A stretch of 64,000 nt of DNA, taken from Tabrizicola sp. TH137. Its GTDB lineage: Bacteria; Pseudomonadota; Alphaproteobacteria; Rhodobacterales; Rhodobacteraceae. This document shows positions 17,125-25,783 of the stretch, piece by piece. Below the pieces are notes generated by a model. The model saw only the letters and a list, made by a program, of their open reading frames with translations, was not told where the DNA came from and made no database searches. Location of the stretch: contig NZ_PKRQ01000001.1 in the NCBI RefSeq assembly GCF_002855575.1, forward strand, positions 496,001-560,000, read 5' to 3'. The stretch's first letter is position 1. Every line of letters starts with the position of its first letter. A program made the translations under genes and the position numbers.

Positions 17125-17242
17125 CGATTTCTGGCGCAGAAATCGGGACGAAATCTGACTCAGATTTCGCCTGTCGGCGTGGCGGGGGGAAGGGGGCCGA
17201 AATCTGCGTCAGATTTCGGGGCGGAATTTGCGTCAAATTCCG
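17125..17242. repeat. Array of four short palindromes with 3-nt loops
   Basis: Four hairpins with 9-10-bp perfect stems and 3-nt loops: CGATTTCTG/CAGAAATCG (17125-17145), CGAAATCTG/CAGATTTCG (17149-17169), CCGAAATCTG/CAGATTTCGG (17197-17219) and CGGAATTTG/CAAATTCCG (17222-17242). Centres are 24, 49 and 24 bp apart. The array lies in the 252-bp gap between the Lrp gene end and the CPBP start, both on the minus strand. It could be a REP-type element, a transcript processing site or a protein-binding array. Confidence 0.8.
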
Positions 17243-17289
17243 TTCCAGGCGGGGCATCGGGCGGGTGGCATGGCGGGGAGACCCCCGCC

Positions 17290-17751
17290 CTACACCGCCA
17301 GCGCCGTGGTCTGCACCACGGTCCTGAGCGCGAAGGAGGAATGCATCTGCCGCACGCCGGGCAGGCGCGACAGATATTGGCGGTGAATGCGGGCGAAATC
17401 CTCGGTGTCTTGCGCGAGGATCTTGAGCAGGTAGTCCGCCTGTCCCGCCATCAGATGGCATTCGAGGATGTCGGGGATGCGCGCCACCTCACGCTCAAAG
17501 GCATCGAGCAGCTCGTCGGCCTGCCCTTGCAGGGTGATTTCCACATAGACCGTCGTTGGGCGGCCGAGGCGGCGCGGGTCGAGAAGCGCCACGTAACCGG
17601 CGATGAACCCCTCTTCCTCCAGCCGTTGGGTGCGGCGGTGGCAGGCGGAGGGTGACAGGTTCACCCGTTCCGACAATTCGGCATTGGTGATGCGGCCTTC
17701 CTTCTGCAAGACGGTCAGGATGCGGCGGTCGGTTGCGTCAAGTTCGGACAT
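17290..17751 (-). CDS. Lrp/AsnC family transcriptional regulator
   Basis: 153 residues. Starts [40 protein letters not shown], the Lrp helix-turn-helix, followed by a RAM/AsnC effector domain ([25 protein letters not shown]). Divergent from alanine dehydrogenase with 150 bp between starts. This is the usual arrangement for an ald activator that senses alanine or another amino acid, so it is likely an AldR-type regulator by context. Confidence 0.95.
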   Translation of the reverse strand: MSELDATDRRILTVLQKEGRITNAELSERVNLSPSACHRRTQRLEEEGFIAGYVALLDPRRLGRPTTVYVEITLQGQADELLDAFEREVARIPDILECHLMAGQADYLLKILAQDTEDFARIHRQYLSRLPGVRQMHSSFALRTVVQTTALAV

Positions 17752-17819
17752 TCGCGGGAGAAACCTTCGCCTGATGGGGTTTTCGCGATGGAATCTACCG
17801 CAAGGCGGCGATCCCGTCA

Positions 17820-17841
17820 TGCAATATTCAAAGCATTTGCA
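17820..17841. promoter_or_regulatory. Candidate Lrp-type operator between lrp and ald
   Basis: Inverted repeat TGCAA-N12-TTGCA in the AT-richer centre of the divergent intergenic region, 61 bp upstream of the ald start. Position and symmetry suit an Lrp/AldR site; no direct evidence. Confidence 0.35.
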
Positions 17842-17901
17842 CCGGATGTGGCGGAAGCTTTTCCCATCCGGGCCGAGGAGGGCCCGCACGGGAGAGAGCA
17901 T

Positions 17902-19020
17902 ATGAAGATCGGATGTCCGAAAGAGATCAAGCCGCAGGAATTCCGCGTCGGCATGACGCCGATTGCGGCACGCGAGGCGGTGGCGCATGGGCATGAGGTG
18001 CTGGTGGAAACCGGCGCGGGGCTGGGCGCGGGCTTTGCCGATGCCGATTACATCGCGGCGGGGGCGTCCATCGCCGCCGATGCGGCGGAGGTTTTCGCCA
18101 AGTCCGAAATGATCGTGAAGGTGAAGGAGCCGCAGGCGGTGGAACGCGCGCGGCTGCGCGAGGGGCAGGTGCTGTTCACCTACCTGCACTTGGCGCCCGA
18201 TCCGGAGCAGACGAAGGACCTTCTGGCCTCGGGCGTGACGGCCATCGCCTATGAGACGGTGACGGATGATCGCGGCGGCCTGCCGCTGCTGGCCCCGATG
18301 TCGGAGGTGGCCGGGCGGCTGGCACCGCAGGTCGGGGCCTGGACCTTGCAGAAGGCCAATGGCGGGCGCGGGGTTCTGATGGGCGGGGTTCCCGGCGTGC
18401 TGCCTGCGAAGGTGGTGGTGATCGGCGGCGGCGTCGTCGGCACCCATGCGGCGCGGGTCGCGGCGGGGATGGGGGCGGATGTCACCATCCTGGATCGGTC
18501 GGTGCCGCGCCTGCGCTATCTGGACGACATTTTCCACGGCACGGTGAAGACGGGCTATGCCAGCGCGGGCCTGACGGCGGAACTGGTGGCCGAGGCCGAC
18601 ATGGTGATCGGCGCGGTGCTGATCCCCGGTGCGGCGGCACCGAAGCTGGTGACGCGGGCGCAGTTGAAGACGATGAAGCCCGGCGCGGCCATTGTCGATG
18701 TGGCGATCGACCAGGGCGGCTGTTTCGAAACCTCCCGCGCCACGACGCATCAGGACCCGATCTATGAGGTGGACGGCATCCTGCATTACTGCGTGGCCAA
18801 TATGCCGGGCGCGGTGGCGCGGACCTCTACGCTGGCGCTGGGGAATGCGACCATGCCCTTCATGCTGGCCCTGGCCGACAAGGGGTGGAAGCGCGCCTGC
18901 GCCGAGGACAAGCATCTGCTGAACGGGTTGAACACCCATAAGGGCAAGCTGACCTATGCCGCTGTGGGCGCGGCACTGGGACTGCCGTCGATCAGCGGGG
19001 CCGAGGCGCTGGCGCTGTGA
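17902..19020 (+). CDS. ald: Alanine dehydrogenase
   Basis: 372 residues, standard length. Opens [20 protein letters not shown]. The substrate Lys lies in MIVKVKEPQ and the catalytic His in TYLHLAPD. The NAD-binding fold is [28 protein letters not shown], and the C-terminal [22 protein letters not shown] and [15 protein letters not shown] motifs are intact. Interconverts alanine and pyruvate plus ammonium with NAD. The ATG at 17902 follows GGAGAGAGC. Divergent from its probable Lrp-type regulator; a terminator follows. Confidence 0.97.
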   Translation: MKIGCPKEIKPQEFRVGMTPIAAREAVAHGHEVLVETGAGLGAGFADADYIAAGASIAADAAEVFAKSEMIVKVKEPQAVERARLREGQVLFTYLHLAPDPEQTKDLLASGVTAIAYETVTDDRGGLPLLAPMSEVAGRLAPQVGAWTLQKANGGRGVLMGGVPGVLPAKVVVIGGGVVGTHAARVAAGMGADVTILDRSVPRLRYLDDIFHGTVKTGYASAGLTAELVAEADMVIGAVLIPGAAAPKLVTRAQLKTMKPGAAIVDVAIDQGGCFETSRATTHQDPIYEVDGILHYCVANMPGAVARTSTLALGNATMPFMLALADKGWKRACAEDKHLLNGLNTHKGKLTYAAVGAALGLPSISGAEALAL

Positions 19021-19027
19021 TGCGGAA

Positions 19028-19057
19028 GGGCCGCGGGATTGCCCCCGCGGCCCCTTT
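19028..19057. terminator. Hairpin terminator between convergent ald and mscL
   Basis: Perfect 10-bp stem GGGCCGCGGG/CCCGCGGCCC with a 6-nt loop (ATTGCC), then CTTT. It sits 7 bp after the ald stop and 19 bp before the mscL stop, so it may serve both strands. Confidence 0.8.
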
Positions 19058-19075
19058 GCCCGGTCGGTGACAGGG

Positions 19076-19507
19076 TCACTTCTTCAGGGCGTCGCGAATT
19101 TCCATCAGGATGTCCAGTTCCGTCGGGCCTGCGGGCGCGGCAGCGGCTTCGGCGGCCTCTTTCTTGGCGGTGGCCTCTTTCAGCTTGTTCACCGCCTTGA
19201 CCAGAAGGAACACGACCCAGGCGATGATCAGGAAGTTGATCACCGCGGTGATGAAGGCCCCATAGGCGAAGACCGGGGCGCCGGCGTCGCGGGCGGCTTT
19301 GAGCGAGGTATAGGCCGGATCGGCGCCCGACAGGTCGATGAAGAGGTTGGAGAAATCGATCCCGCCGGTGATCAGGCCGATGATCGGGTTGATGAGATCG
19401 CCCACGAGCGAGTTGACGATGGCCGTAAAGGCCGCACCGATGATGATACCGACGGCAAGGTCCACGACATTGCCGCGGGCGATGAATGTCTTGAATTCGT
19501 TGAGCAT
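19076..19507 (-). CDS. mscL: Large-conductance mechanosensitive channel
   Basis: 143 residues. [41 protein letters not shown] is the N-terminal helix plus TM1 of MscL. TM2 is [22 protein letters not shown], followed by a charged C-terminal helix ending [16 protein letters not shown]. Opens under membrane tension to release solutes in hypo-osmotic shock. Confidence 0.97.
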   Translation of the reverse strand: MLNEFKTFIARGNVVDLAVGIIIGAAFTAIVNSLVGDLINPIIGLITGGIDFSNLFIDLSGADPAYTSLKAARDAGAPVFAYGAFITAVINFLIIAWVVFLLVKAVNKLKEATAKKEAAEAAAAPAGPTELDILMEIRDALKK

Positions 19508-19640
19508 TCCACTGGTTCCCTGTTTCTTTAGACTTTGGCCCCTGCCCCGTCAGGGGGCCGGACAGGCGCAGCTATGCACAGATTCATGAATAATTCATCA
19601 TTTTCGAACATGTCGCCGCAACACGGGGCCGGGGCTGTGT

Positions 19641-20234
19641 TCAGACGGTGCGCACCATCGTATGGGCGGCGTTGAAGCCGAAGATCAGGCGCAGCGGGCC
19701 GATGCCTGCGGTCCGGTCCAGCACGAAGCCGCGCCGTTCATACAGCGCCTTGGCCCGCCAGTTGGTATCGACCACGTCCAGCCGCACCGCCGGATAGCCG
19801 CGCTTGCGGGCCTCGGCCACGATCGCCTCCAGCAGCGCGGTGCCGACGCCCTGCCCGCGCACGGAGCGGGCGACGCAGAGCCCGTCGAGGAGGAAGCGCT
19901 TGTTGTCGATCTCATTGCCCAGAAGGCGCAGGACGAGGCCGCGCCAGCGCCCGCCGATCGGGCCGTAGATGGCGCGGAGATCGGACTCGCTGCCGCCGGC
20001 AAAGCTGCCGCCGGGCGATTTGAACCCGGCGATGCCGACGAGGCGACCGTCGCCGTCGATGGCGGTCAGGCAATGGTCGGCGCGCATGACGCGGTTGAGG
20101 AAGCGGATCGCCTGCGGCTGGGGGCCGAGGACGCGGCCCAGCTTGCCGCCGAAGGCCTGCCAGTAGAGGGCCGCCGCCTCGGCGCGGAGGTGGTCGGGAA
20201 GGCCGAGTTCGATGCGGATGTCGCGGCGGGTCAT
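19641..20234 (-). CDS. GNAT family N-acetyltransferase
   Basis: 197 residues. The acetyl-CoA loop is VARSVRGQGVGTALLEAIV, followed by RLDVVDTNWRAKALYERRGFV, the C-terminal GNAT core. Substrate not recognised. Its start overlaps the end of the mobB fusion gene by 4 bp (ATGA), so it is likely the third gene of a mobA-mobB-GNAT operon. Confidence 0.9.
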   Translation of the reverse strand: MTRRDIRIELGLPDHLRAEAAALYWQAFGGKLGRVLGPQPQAIRFLNRVMRADHCLTAIDGDGRLVGIAGFKSPGGSFAGGSESDLRAIYGPIGGRWRGLVLRLLGNEIDNKRFLLDGLCVARSVRGQGVGTALLEAIVAEARKRGYPAVRLDVVDTNWRAKALYERRGFVLDRTAGIGPLRLIFGFNAAHTMVRTV

Positions 20235-21580
20235 GCTGCGGCCGCCTGAAGCAGGGCCGCCTCGTGGCCGGCGCCGAGAATCCAGCCCTCTTCGGCGATA
20301 TCGGCGATATCGGGCAGGGCGAGGAGCGGGTCGAGCGCGCCCTCTTGCGACAGGCGGTGCAGGGCGCGGGCGAGGAGCGTGACCTGCGCGGCATCCTTGA
20401 TGCCCGGCTGCTGCGCGACAAGGGGGGCGAGGAGCGAGGGATAGACCTCGGCCAGCACGGCGGGGGCGCGGGCGGGGGGATCGAAGGGCCAGACGGCAAC
20501 GCCGGGGCGGCGGGACAGGCGGTGGATCATCGGCAGGCCCATCAGCGCCTGCGACCCGACGGAGCCGGTGGTGTAGAGTTTCCAGACGGGTTGGGCGCGG
20601 GGCACCTGCCGTTCCACGGCCCGGCGCTCGGGCAGGGCGAGGGCGGGGTAATCCACGGCCTTCCGTTCCGGCAGATGCGGCAGCGGCAGGCGGGCGGGGC
20701 GGCCCCAGAAGGGGCCCTTGCCGATGCTGGCATTGATGGCATCGGCGACGGCAAAGCGGTTGTTGCGGTTGCCGTCATCGGTGATCCGGTCGGCGAGCCA
20801 ATGCCAGAGGGCGCGGGGGTCGCCCTGCCCCGTCAGCCGCGCGGCAAAGCCCTTGGGATAGCCCATCGGGAAATCGAAGCCGATCAGCAGGCGGCGGCCT
20901 GCGGCCTGTTCGGTATCCATCAGGGCGGCAAGATGGGCCTCTGCCTCGGCCCGTGTGCGGAAATAGCGCGCTTCGGTCCCTGTGGCGCTGGCGGTGCCGA
21001 TCCAGATGGCATCGGCAGAGGGTTTCGCGGGCGAGGGGCCGTTGGAGGCGGACCAATCCACGATGGCGACGGTGTCGAAGCGCTGCGCGGTCAGCCCGAC
21101 CTCGGCCAGGATGAAATCGGCCACGGCGGCGGTATCGTTCAGGTCCAGCACGGGAACGGGCAGCGAAAGGCCCGGCGCATCCGTCGCCACGGCGCGGACG
21201 AGGGGATCGCCGGTCTGGATCAGGTCCTGCCCCGTTTCGCGCCGCCAGACCTCCAGCTTCCGGTGGCGGTCGCGCTTGTAGCCTTCGACCAGCACCAGAT
21301 CGACAGGGGCGAGGCGGGCCAGCACGGCGGCGAGGTCGGGTTCCGGGCCGCGATGTTCCACCATCAGGGCGAAGCGGTCTTTTGACGCCAGCACCACCTC
21401 GCGCGCGCCGGCCTGACGGTGGCGGTAGGTGTCCTTGCCGGGTTGGTCGAGGTCCACGTCGTGATGGACGTGTTTCACGGTGGAGACGGAAAAGCCGCGC
21501 GCCGTGATCTCGGCCACCAGACGTTCCATCAGGCTGGTCTTGCCGGAATTCTTCCAGCCGATGACGCCATAGACTTTCAT
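20231..21580 (-). CDS. MobB-type GTPase fused to a DUF429-like domain
   Basis: 449 residues, far longer than MobB (about 170). Residues 1-165 are MobB: P-loop GWKNSGKTSL, TVKHVHHDVDLDQPGKDTYRHRQAGA, and LVLVEGYKRDRHRKLEVWRR. From about residue 175 a second domain begins (VAIVDWSASNGP, LLIGFDFPMGYPKG) that looks like a DUF429/RNase H-like fold with an acidic residue pattern. MobB assists MobA in attaching GMP to molybdopterin; the role of the second part is unknown. Overlaps mobA by 4 bp. Confidence 0.85.
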   Translation of the reverse strand: MKVYGVIGWKNSGKTSLMERLVAEITARGFSVSTVKHVHHDVDLDQPGKDTYRHRQAGAREVVLASKDRFALMVEHRGPEPDLAAVLARLAPVDLVLVEGYKRDRHRKLEVWRRETGQDLIQTGDPLVRAVATDAPGLSLPVPVLDLNDTAAVADFILAEVGLTAQRFDTVAIVDWSASNGPSPAKPSADAIWIGTASATGTEARYFRTRAEAEAHLAALMDTEQAAGRRLLIGFDFPMGYPKGFAARLTGQGDPRALWHWLADRITDDGNRNNRFAVADAINASIGKGPFWGRPARLPLPHLPERKAVDYPALALPERRAVERQVPRAQPVWKLYTTGSVGSQALMGLPMIHRLSRRPGVAVWPFDPPARAPAVLAEVYPSLLAPLVAQQPGIKDAAQVTLLARALHRLSQEGALDPLLALPDIADIAEEGWILGAGHEAALLQAAAA

Positions 21581-22197
21581 GCCGCGCCCTCTTTGGCCGC
21601 GCCCTCTTTGGCTGCGGCTTTCAGCCTTGCCTCGGCGGCGGCGAGGTCTTCGGGCGTGTTGAGGTTGGCGAAGGCCCCATCGGCGGGGAAATCGGCTCGC
21701 GCGGCGCGCAGGGTTTCGGCGAAGTCGCGGACGCGCGGCGTGGCGCCGCTGGCGAGGAAGGCGCGCAGGGCGGTTGTCGCGGTGACGGGCCAGAGGCCGC
21801 AGGTCGGGTGATCGTTGCCCCCGGAGCGGGCCAGCGCCGCGCCCGTATCATCGGCGGCGAGCAGAAGGCGCGGCACGAGGTCGGGCGGCAGGAACGGGGC
21901 ATCCGTGGGCGCGGTGACGAGATGGGTCGCGCCGAGGGGCGCGGCCCAGTCCAGCGCAGCGAGCAGGCCGGACAAGGGGCCGTGCGAGCCGCCCTCATCC
22001 GGCAGCACGGGCAGGCCGAAGGCGGCGAAGCGGGCGGGATCGCCATTCGCGCTGATTGCCAGCCGGTCCACCTGCGGTTCAATCCGGTCGATCGCATGGG
22101 CAATCAGGGGGCGGCCCGCCAGCGGCAGAAGCGCCTTGTCGGCACCGCCCATGCGGCGGCCCTGTCCACCTGCGAGGATTACCCCGAAAATCCGCAT
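21577..22197 (-). CDS. mobA: Molybdenum cofactor guanylyltransferase
   Basis: 206 residues from the ATG at 22197. Signature FGVILAGGQGRRMGGADKALLPLAGRPLI at the N-terminus binds GTP, and TAPTDAPFLPPDLV supplies the metal-binding Asp. Transfers GMP to Mo-molybdopterin to make the bis-MGD cofactor used by DMSO-reductase-family enzymes. The C-terminus carries a short KEGAAKEGAA duplication encoded by an imperfect DNA repeat. Followed by the mobB fusion and divergent from azlC. Confidence 0.95.
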   Translation of the reverse strand: MRIFGVILAGGQGRRMGGADKALLPLAGRPLIAHAIDRIEPQVDRLAISANGDPARFAAFGLPVLPDEGGSHGPLSGLLAALDWAAPLGATHLVTAPTDAPFLPPDLVPRLLLAADDTGAALARSGGNDHPTCGLWPVTATTALRAFLASGATPRVRDFAETLRAARADFPADGAFANLNTPEDLAAAEARLKAAAKEGAAKEGAA

Positions 22198-22264
22198 CCC
22201 GACCTTTCCCTTCGCTGCGGAAAGGCCTAAGCCACGAATTGCGCAAGGTAAAGCGCGAGGCCCG

Positions 22265-22969
22265 ATGACCCCCCTACGCACCGCCTTCTTTCGCGGCTTT
22301 CTGGCCGCCCTGCCGATGATCGTGGTCGTCGGTCCCTTTGCCATGCTGTTTGGCGTGGTGGCGACCGAGGCGGGGCTGAACGTGGTGGAGACGATGCTTT
22401 TCTCCGTGTCGGTCTTTGCCGGGGCGTCGCAATTCGCAGCGTTGCAGACGATGCAGGAGAATGCGCCCGCCTTGGTGGTGCTGGCGACGGCGCTGGCGGT
22501 GAATCTGCGGATGGTGATGTATTCGGTGACGCTGGCCCCGCATTTCGGGGAATTGCCACTGCGGTCGCGCGCCCTGATGGCCTATTTCCTGGTGGATCAG
22601 AGTTTCGCCACCACGATGGCCGAGATCGACCGGCATCCTGCCATGACCGCGCGGGAAAAGCGGGCGGTGTTCTTCGGCGCGGTGGTGGCGGTGGCGCCCT
22701 TGTGGTTCGTGGCCTCGCTGGCGGGGGCGATGGTGGGGCGGGCGATCCCGCCCGAATATGCGCTGGATTTCGCGCTGCCGATCACCTTTCTGGCCATGGT
22801 CGCGCCGATGCTGCGCAGCCTGCCGCATCTGGTGGCGGCGGGGGTGTCGATCCTGCTGTCGCTGCTGCTGGCCGGGATGCCCTATGGCACCGGGCTGCTG
22901 GTCGCGGCCTCGGTCGCCATGGCGGCGGGGGCCGGGCTGGAGCGGTGGCGGGAGGGGCGGCGGGCATGA
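22265..22969 (+). CDS. azlC: AzlC family branched-chain amino acid exporter, large subunit
   Basis: 234 residues, five to six hydrophobic segments. FGVVATEAGLNVVETMLFSVSVFAGASQFAAL and VNLRMVMYSVTLAPHF are the conserved AzlC stretches. It works with AzlD to export branched-chain amino acids. Overlaps azlD by 4 bp (ATGA). Confidence 0.93.
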   Translation: MTPLRTAFFRGFLAALPMIVVVGPFAMLFGVVATEAGLNVVETMLFSVSVFAGASQFAALQTMQENAPALVVLATALAVNLRMVMYSVTLAPHFGELPLRSRALMAYFLVDQSFATTMAEIDRHPAMTAREKRAVFFGAVVAVAPLWFVASLAGAMVGRAIPPEYALDFALPITFLAMVAPMLRSLPHLVAAGVSILLSLLLAGMPYGTGLLVAASVAMAAGAGLERWREGRRA

Positions 22970-23292
22970 TCGACAAGGCCACCTTCTGGATCGTGATGCC
23001 GGCGCTGGCGCTGGGGACCTATGCGATCCGGTTTTCCTTTCTTGGCACGCTGGGGGCGCGGCCTTTGCCCGGTTGGCTGACGCGGGCCTTGCGCTATACC
23101 GCAGTGGCGGTGCTGCCCGCGCTGGTGGCGCCGGGCGTGTTGTGGCCCGCCGCGACCGGGGGCGAGACGGACCCGGCCCGGCTGGCCGCCGCGCTGGTGA
23201 CGCTGGGGGTGGGGGTGATCACGCGCAGCACGATGGGCGCGATCCTGGCCGGGGGCGGGACGCTGTTCGCGCTGCTGGCGCTGACGGGTTAG
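22966..23292 (+). CDS. azlD: AzlD family small subunit of amino acid exporter
   Basis: 108 residues, four hydrophobic helices. TYAIRFSFLG and the LRYTAVAVLPALVAPGVL segment are typical of AzlD. Partner of AzlC; overlaps it by 4 bp. The last 4 bp overlap the convergent lipoprotein gene. Confidence 0.93.
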   Translation: MIDKATFWIVMPALALGTYAIRFSFLGTLGARPLPGWLTRALRYTAVAVLPALVAPGVLWPAATGGETDPARLAAALVTLGVGVITRSTMGAILAGGGTLFALLALTG

Positions 23293-23897
23293 AGCGGTGC
23301 CTGCGCGGATTGCACCAGAAGGACACCGTGGTTCTTGTCGGCATCCTGGTCATAGATGACGCGGGTGGTGACGCCTGGGAGGCGGCCGAAATCTTCCATC
23401 AGCCGGTTGGGATACCAGGTGGAGCCGATGGATTCGAAGCCCGGCACGCCGCGCAGGATATCGGAGATGGACCGCGCGCATTGCGCCTTTGGCACGGCGC
23501 CATAGGCCTTGGCCCGCCGCGCCACCAGATCGGCCACGCCGGGCGAGACGATGACGGTCTGTTCCACGACGCGGAACGTCTCGCGCGCGTGGTAGTCGAT
23601 GTAGAAGTTCACGATGCGCGGGGTGATGCCGAAATGCACATCGTTGCGTTCGGGGATGCGGGGATGGTTCCAGGTTCCAGCCGGGTCGAACATGATCCGT
23701 TCGGAATCGTTGATCATCAGCCCGCTATGCGCCCCGGCATTGGAGCGGTTGTTGATCACGGTGAAGAGCGTGATCGCATTCGGGCCGTCATGCACATAGC
23801 GCGCCGCCTGCACCCGTTCCTCGGGCGCCCAGACGGGTTCGGCCCCGCAGGCCGCAAGCGTGAGAAGCGCGAAAAGGGCAAGGACGACGCGCAGCAT
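23289..23897 (-). CDS. Putative lipoprotein of unknown function
   Basis: 202 residues. Signal peptide with lipobox LTLAACG (Cys17), then about 185 residues that I cannot place in a named family. It contains TLFTVINNRSNAGAHSGLMI and an HFGITPRIVNFYIDYHARETF stretch, suggesting a compact alpha/beta periplasmic domain. Lies 37 bp downstream of the cox subunit IV gene on the same strand and could be co-transcribed with it. Confidence 0.75.
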   Translation of the reverse strand: MLRVVLALFALLTLAACGAEPVWAPEERVQAARYVHDGPNAITLFTVINNRSNAGAHSGLMINDSERIMFDPAGTWNHPRIPERNDVHFGITPRIVNFYIDYHARETFRVVEQTVIVSPGVADLVARRAKAYGAVPKAQCARSISDILRGVPGFESIGSTWYPNRLMEDFGRLPGVTTRVIYDQDADKNHGVLLVQSAQAPL

Positions 23898-23934
23898 GAT
23901 CCGATCCTGGGATGAAGAGGGCGGCGACGGCCCG

Positions 23935-24081
23935 TCAGGCCCCGACGAGGGCGAGGAAGATCAGCAGGGCAAGGATGATGATCACGCCCCATTTGGTGAA
24001 GGCCAGGAAGCCCGCAAAGGTCTTTTCCTGGGCGCGGATGTCCATGCTGCCGGGCTTGTGTTCGGGGTGGTGGTCGGCCAT
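23935..24081 (-). CDS. aa3-type cytochrome c oxidase subunit IV
   Basis: 48 residues, readable directly on the minus strand. It begins MADHHPEHKPGSMDIRAQEK, then TFAGFLAFTKWGV and one membrane helix (IIILALLIFLALV). This is the small subunit IV of Rhodobacter/Paracoccus aa3 oxidase; the family is defined by the MDIRxQEKTFxGF pattern. A GGGAACC stretch, only weakly like a ribosome site, precedes the ATG. No other oxidase subunits are in the window, which is normal because this gene is often unlinked. Confidence 0.88.
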   Translation of the reverse strand: MADHHPEHKPGSMDIRAQEKTFAGFLAFTKWGVIIILALLIFLALVGA

Positions 24082-24157
24082 GTCGGTTCCCTTTTGTCGT
24101 CTTTCCCGGTCCGATAGCCGATAAACGGGCGGCTGTCACCCCTCGCGGCGTCGCAGG

Positions 24158-24643
24158 TCAGGCGGAACCGTCGCCGGATTCGCCACCTGCCCATTGCCGC
24201 ATCATCTGAAAGCCGATCCGGCGCGGCGGGTCTTCGGGCTGGTCCTTGGGGATGGCGCGCAGAAGGACGTTCAACTGGCTGACATGCTGGATGAGCTGGG
24301 TCTTCAGACCGTCTTCGTCGCGGCCGTAGAAGGTGACGAGATCGGGGTCGAAGAAGCCCAGCCCTTCGATGGCCAGAACCCCGGCCTGACCGCCCGCGAA
24401 GCCCATCGCCACTTCCTGATCGGCATCAAGCTGGGCTTCGAAATTCTGGATGTAGAGGATGAGGCGTTCATAGGCCCATTCGGCGGGGCTTTTGTCTTCG
24501 AGCTTGCGGCGCGTGGCGGCCTTGGGCAGGGGCGCGGTTTCCAGCTTGCCGCATTGCGCGGGGTCGGAATGCACCGCCTTGGCGCGGGGCGCGGCAGAGG
24601 CTTCGGCAGGGGTTTGGGTCGGCGGGGGGTTGGTCTGGGTCAT
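24158..24643 (-). CDS. DUF6173 family protein
   Basis: 161 residues from the ATG at 24643 (GGAGGCG upstream). A disordered Pro/Ala-rich start leads to the conserved SPAEWAYERLILYIQNFEAQLDADQEVAMGFAGG segment and IGFQMMR near the end, as in DUF6173 proteins of Rhodobacterales. Function unknown. No signal peptide; predicted cytoplasmic. Confidence 0.8.
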   Translation of the reverse strand: MTQTNPPPTQTPAEASAAPRAKAVHSDPAQCGKLETAPLPKAATRRKLEDKSPAEWAYERLILYIQNFEAQLDADQEVAMGFAGGQAGVLAIEGLGFFDPDLVTFYGRDEDGLKTQLIQHVSQLNVLLRAIPKDQPEDPPRRIGFQMMRQWAGGESGDGSA

Positions 24644-24714
24644 CGGGGCGCCTCCTGGCGGGCAGGGAACGGGATCGGGCGGGCGAGTGCAAGGGGGGAC
24701 AGGATCGGGGGGCG

Positions 24715-25758
24715 CTAGGCGGCCTGCCAGAGCCAGGCCCCCTGCGGCGACAGGCGGCGGGTGACCAGCCCGCGGGCGAGAAGGCAGTTCAGATGCGCCA
24801 CCGATTCGACCAGCGCCATGCCATATTCCGCCCCGTCGATCTGCCGCTTGAAGAGCGGCAGGAAGCAGTCGGCGGCGGTCTGCGGGGTGGCGAGGTGGTC
24901 GCAGAGCCGCGCCAGGGCCGCTTCGTGGTTCTCGATCATCTGGCGCAGGCGCAGAGGCAGGCCGGTGAAGGGCAGCTTGTGGCCGGGCAGGACGAGGTGA
25001 TCGGCCTGCGCCAGCGGCTGGAACCGCGCGCAACTGTCCAGCCATTCGGTCAGGGGATCGGCGTCGGGTTCCGTCGGATAGACGCCGATATTGGCCGAGA
25101 TGCCGGGAAGAAGCTGGTCGCCGCCAAGAATGAGATGGTCCTCCAGCGACCAGAGCGTCGCATGTTCCGGCGCATGGCCATCGCCGCAGCGCACTTGCCA
25201 GCGGCGGCCCCCGGCGGTGAGGATGTCGCCTTCGCGGATGCGGGTGAAGCCGGGGGGAAGCGGCGCCACGACATCGGCAAAGTTGAAGGGCCGGGTGGCG
25301 GCATAGGCGGCAAGCCGGTCCGGCGAGACCCCCGCGCGGCGCTGAAACTCCACCTGCTCGGGCAAGGGAAGGGCCTGTTCGTCCAGCGTGAGCATCCGGG
25401 CATAGAGCCAGCTTGTCCGCGTCGTCACCAGCTCCGCCCCGCGCGACTGGAACCAGCCGGCAAGCCCGATGTGATCAGGGTGGTAATGGGTGACGATGAC
25501 GCGGGTGACGGGCCTGCCGCGCAGCGGCCCGGACAGCAAGACCTCCCAGATCGCCTTGGCGCGGCGGGAGGAGAAGCCGGTATCGACGATGGTCCAGCCA
25601 TCGCCATCCTCCAGCGCGAAGACATTGACATGGTCCAGCGCCATGGGCAGGGGCAGGCGCAGCCAGAGGATGCCGGGCGCGACCTCCACGCCTTCGCCTT
25701 CGGCGGGTGGGGTATCGAAGGGGTGGCGGATGCCCGCCTCTGCTGCCGCGTCGGTCAT
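24715..25758 (-). CDS. MBL-fold metallo-hydrolase
   Basis: 347 residues. The metal motif THYHPDHIG (HxHxDH) follows TIVDTGFSS; later ligands are the His of GHAPEH and the Asp of LGGDQLLPG, and the end is LPGHKLPFTGL. A C-terminal helical winged domain (VESVAHLNCLLARGLVTRR) resembles the LACTB2-like group. Probably a hydrolase of thioester or related substrate. Next to an acyl-CoA dehydrogenase gene on the same strand, 25 bp apart, so a fatty-acyl role is plausible but unproven. Confidence 0.88.
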   Translation of the reverse strand: MTDAAAEAGIRHPFDTPPAEGEGVEVAPGILWLRLPLPMALDHVNVFALEDGDGWTIVDTGFSSRRAKAIWEVLLSGPLRGRPVTRVIVTHYHPDHIGLAGWFQSRGAELVTTRTSWLYARMLTLDEQALPLPEQVEFQRRAGVSPDRLAAYAATRPFNFADVVAPLPPGFTRIREGDILTAGGRRWQVRCGDGHAPEHATLWSLEDHLILGGDQLLPGISANIGVYPTEPDADPLTEWLDSCARFQPLAQADHLVLPGHKLPFTGLPLRLRQMIENHEAALARLCDHLATPQTAADCFLPLFKRQIDGAEYGMALVESVAHLNCLLARGLVTRRLSPQGAWLWQAA

Positions 25759-25783
25759 GGCGCCCGGCTTATGCCGCGCGCCC

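Noticed and set aside
17125-17242. CRISPR-like repeat array
   Set aside because: The units are short palindromes of differing sequence without constant-length unique spacers, and no cas genes are near.
19990-20025. GGGTTCAAATCGCC on the minus strand, similar to a tRNA T-loop
   Set aside because: It encodes part of the GNAT protein (GFKSPGG), and no acceptor or anticodon arms are found around it.
24158-25045. Longer form of the DUF6173 gene starting near 25045
   Set aside because: The extra N-terminal part is an Arg/Pro-rich shadow of the MBL gene; GGAGG and the conserved protein begin at 24643.
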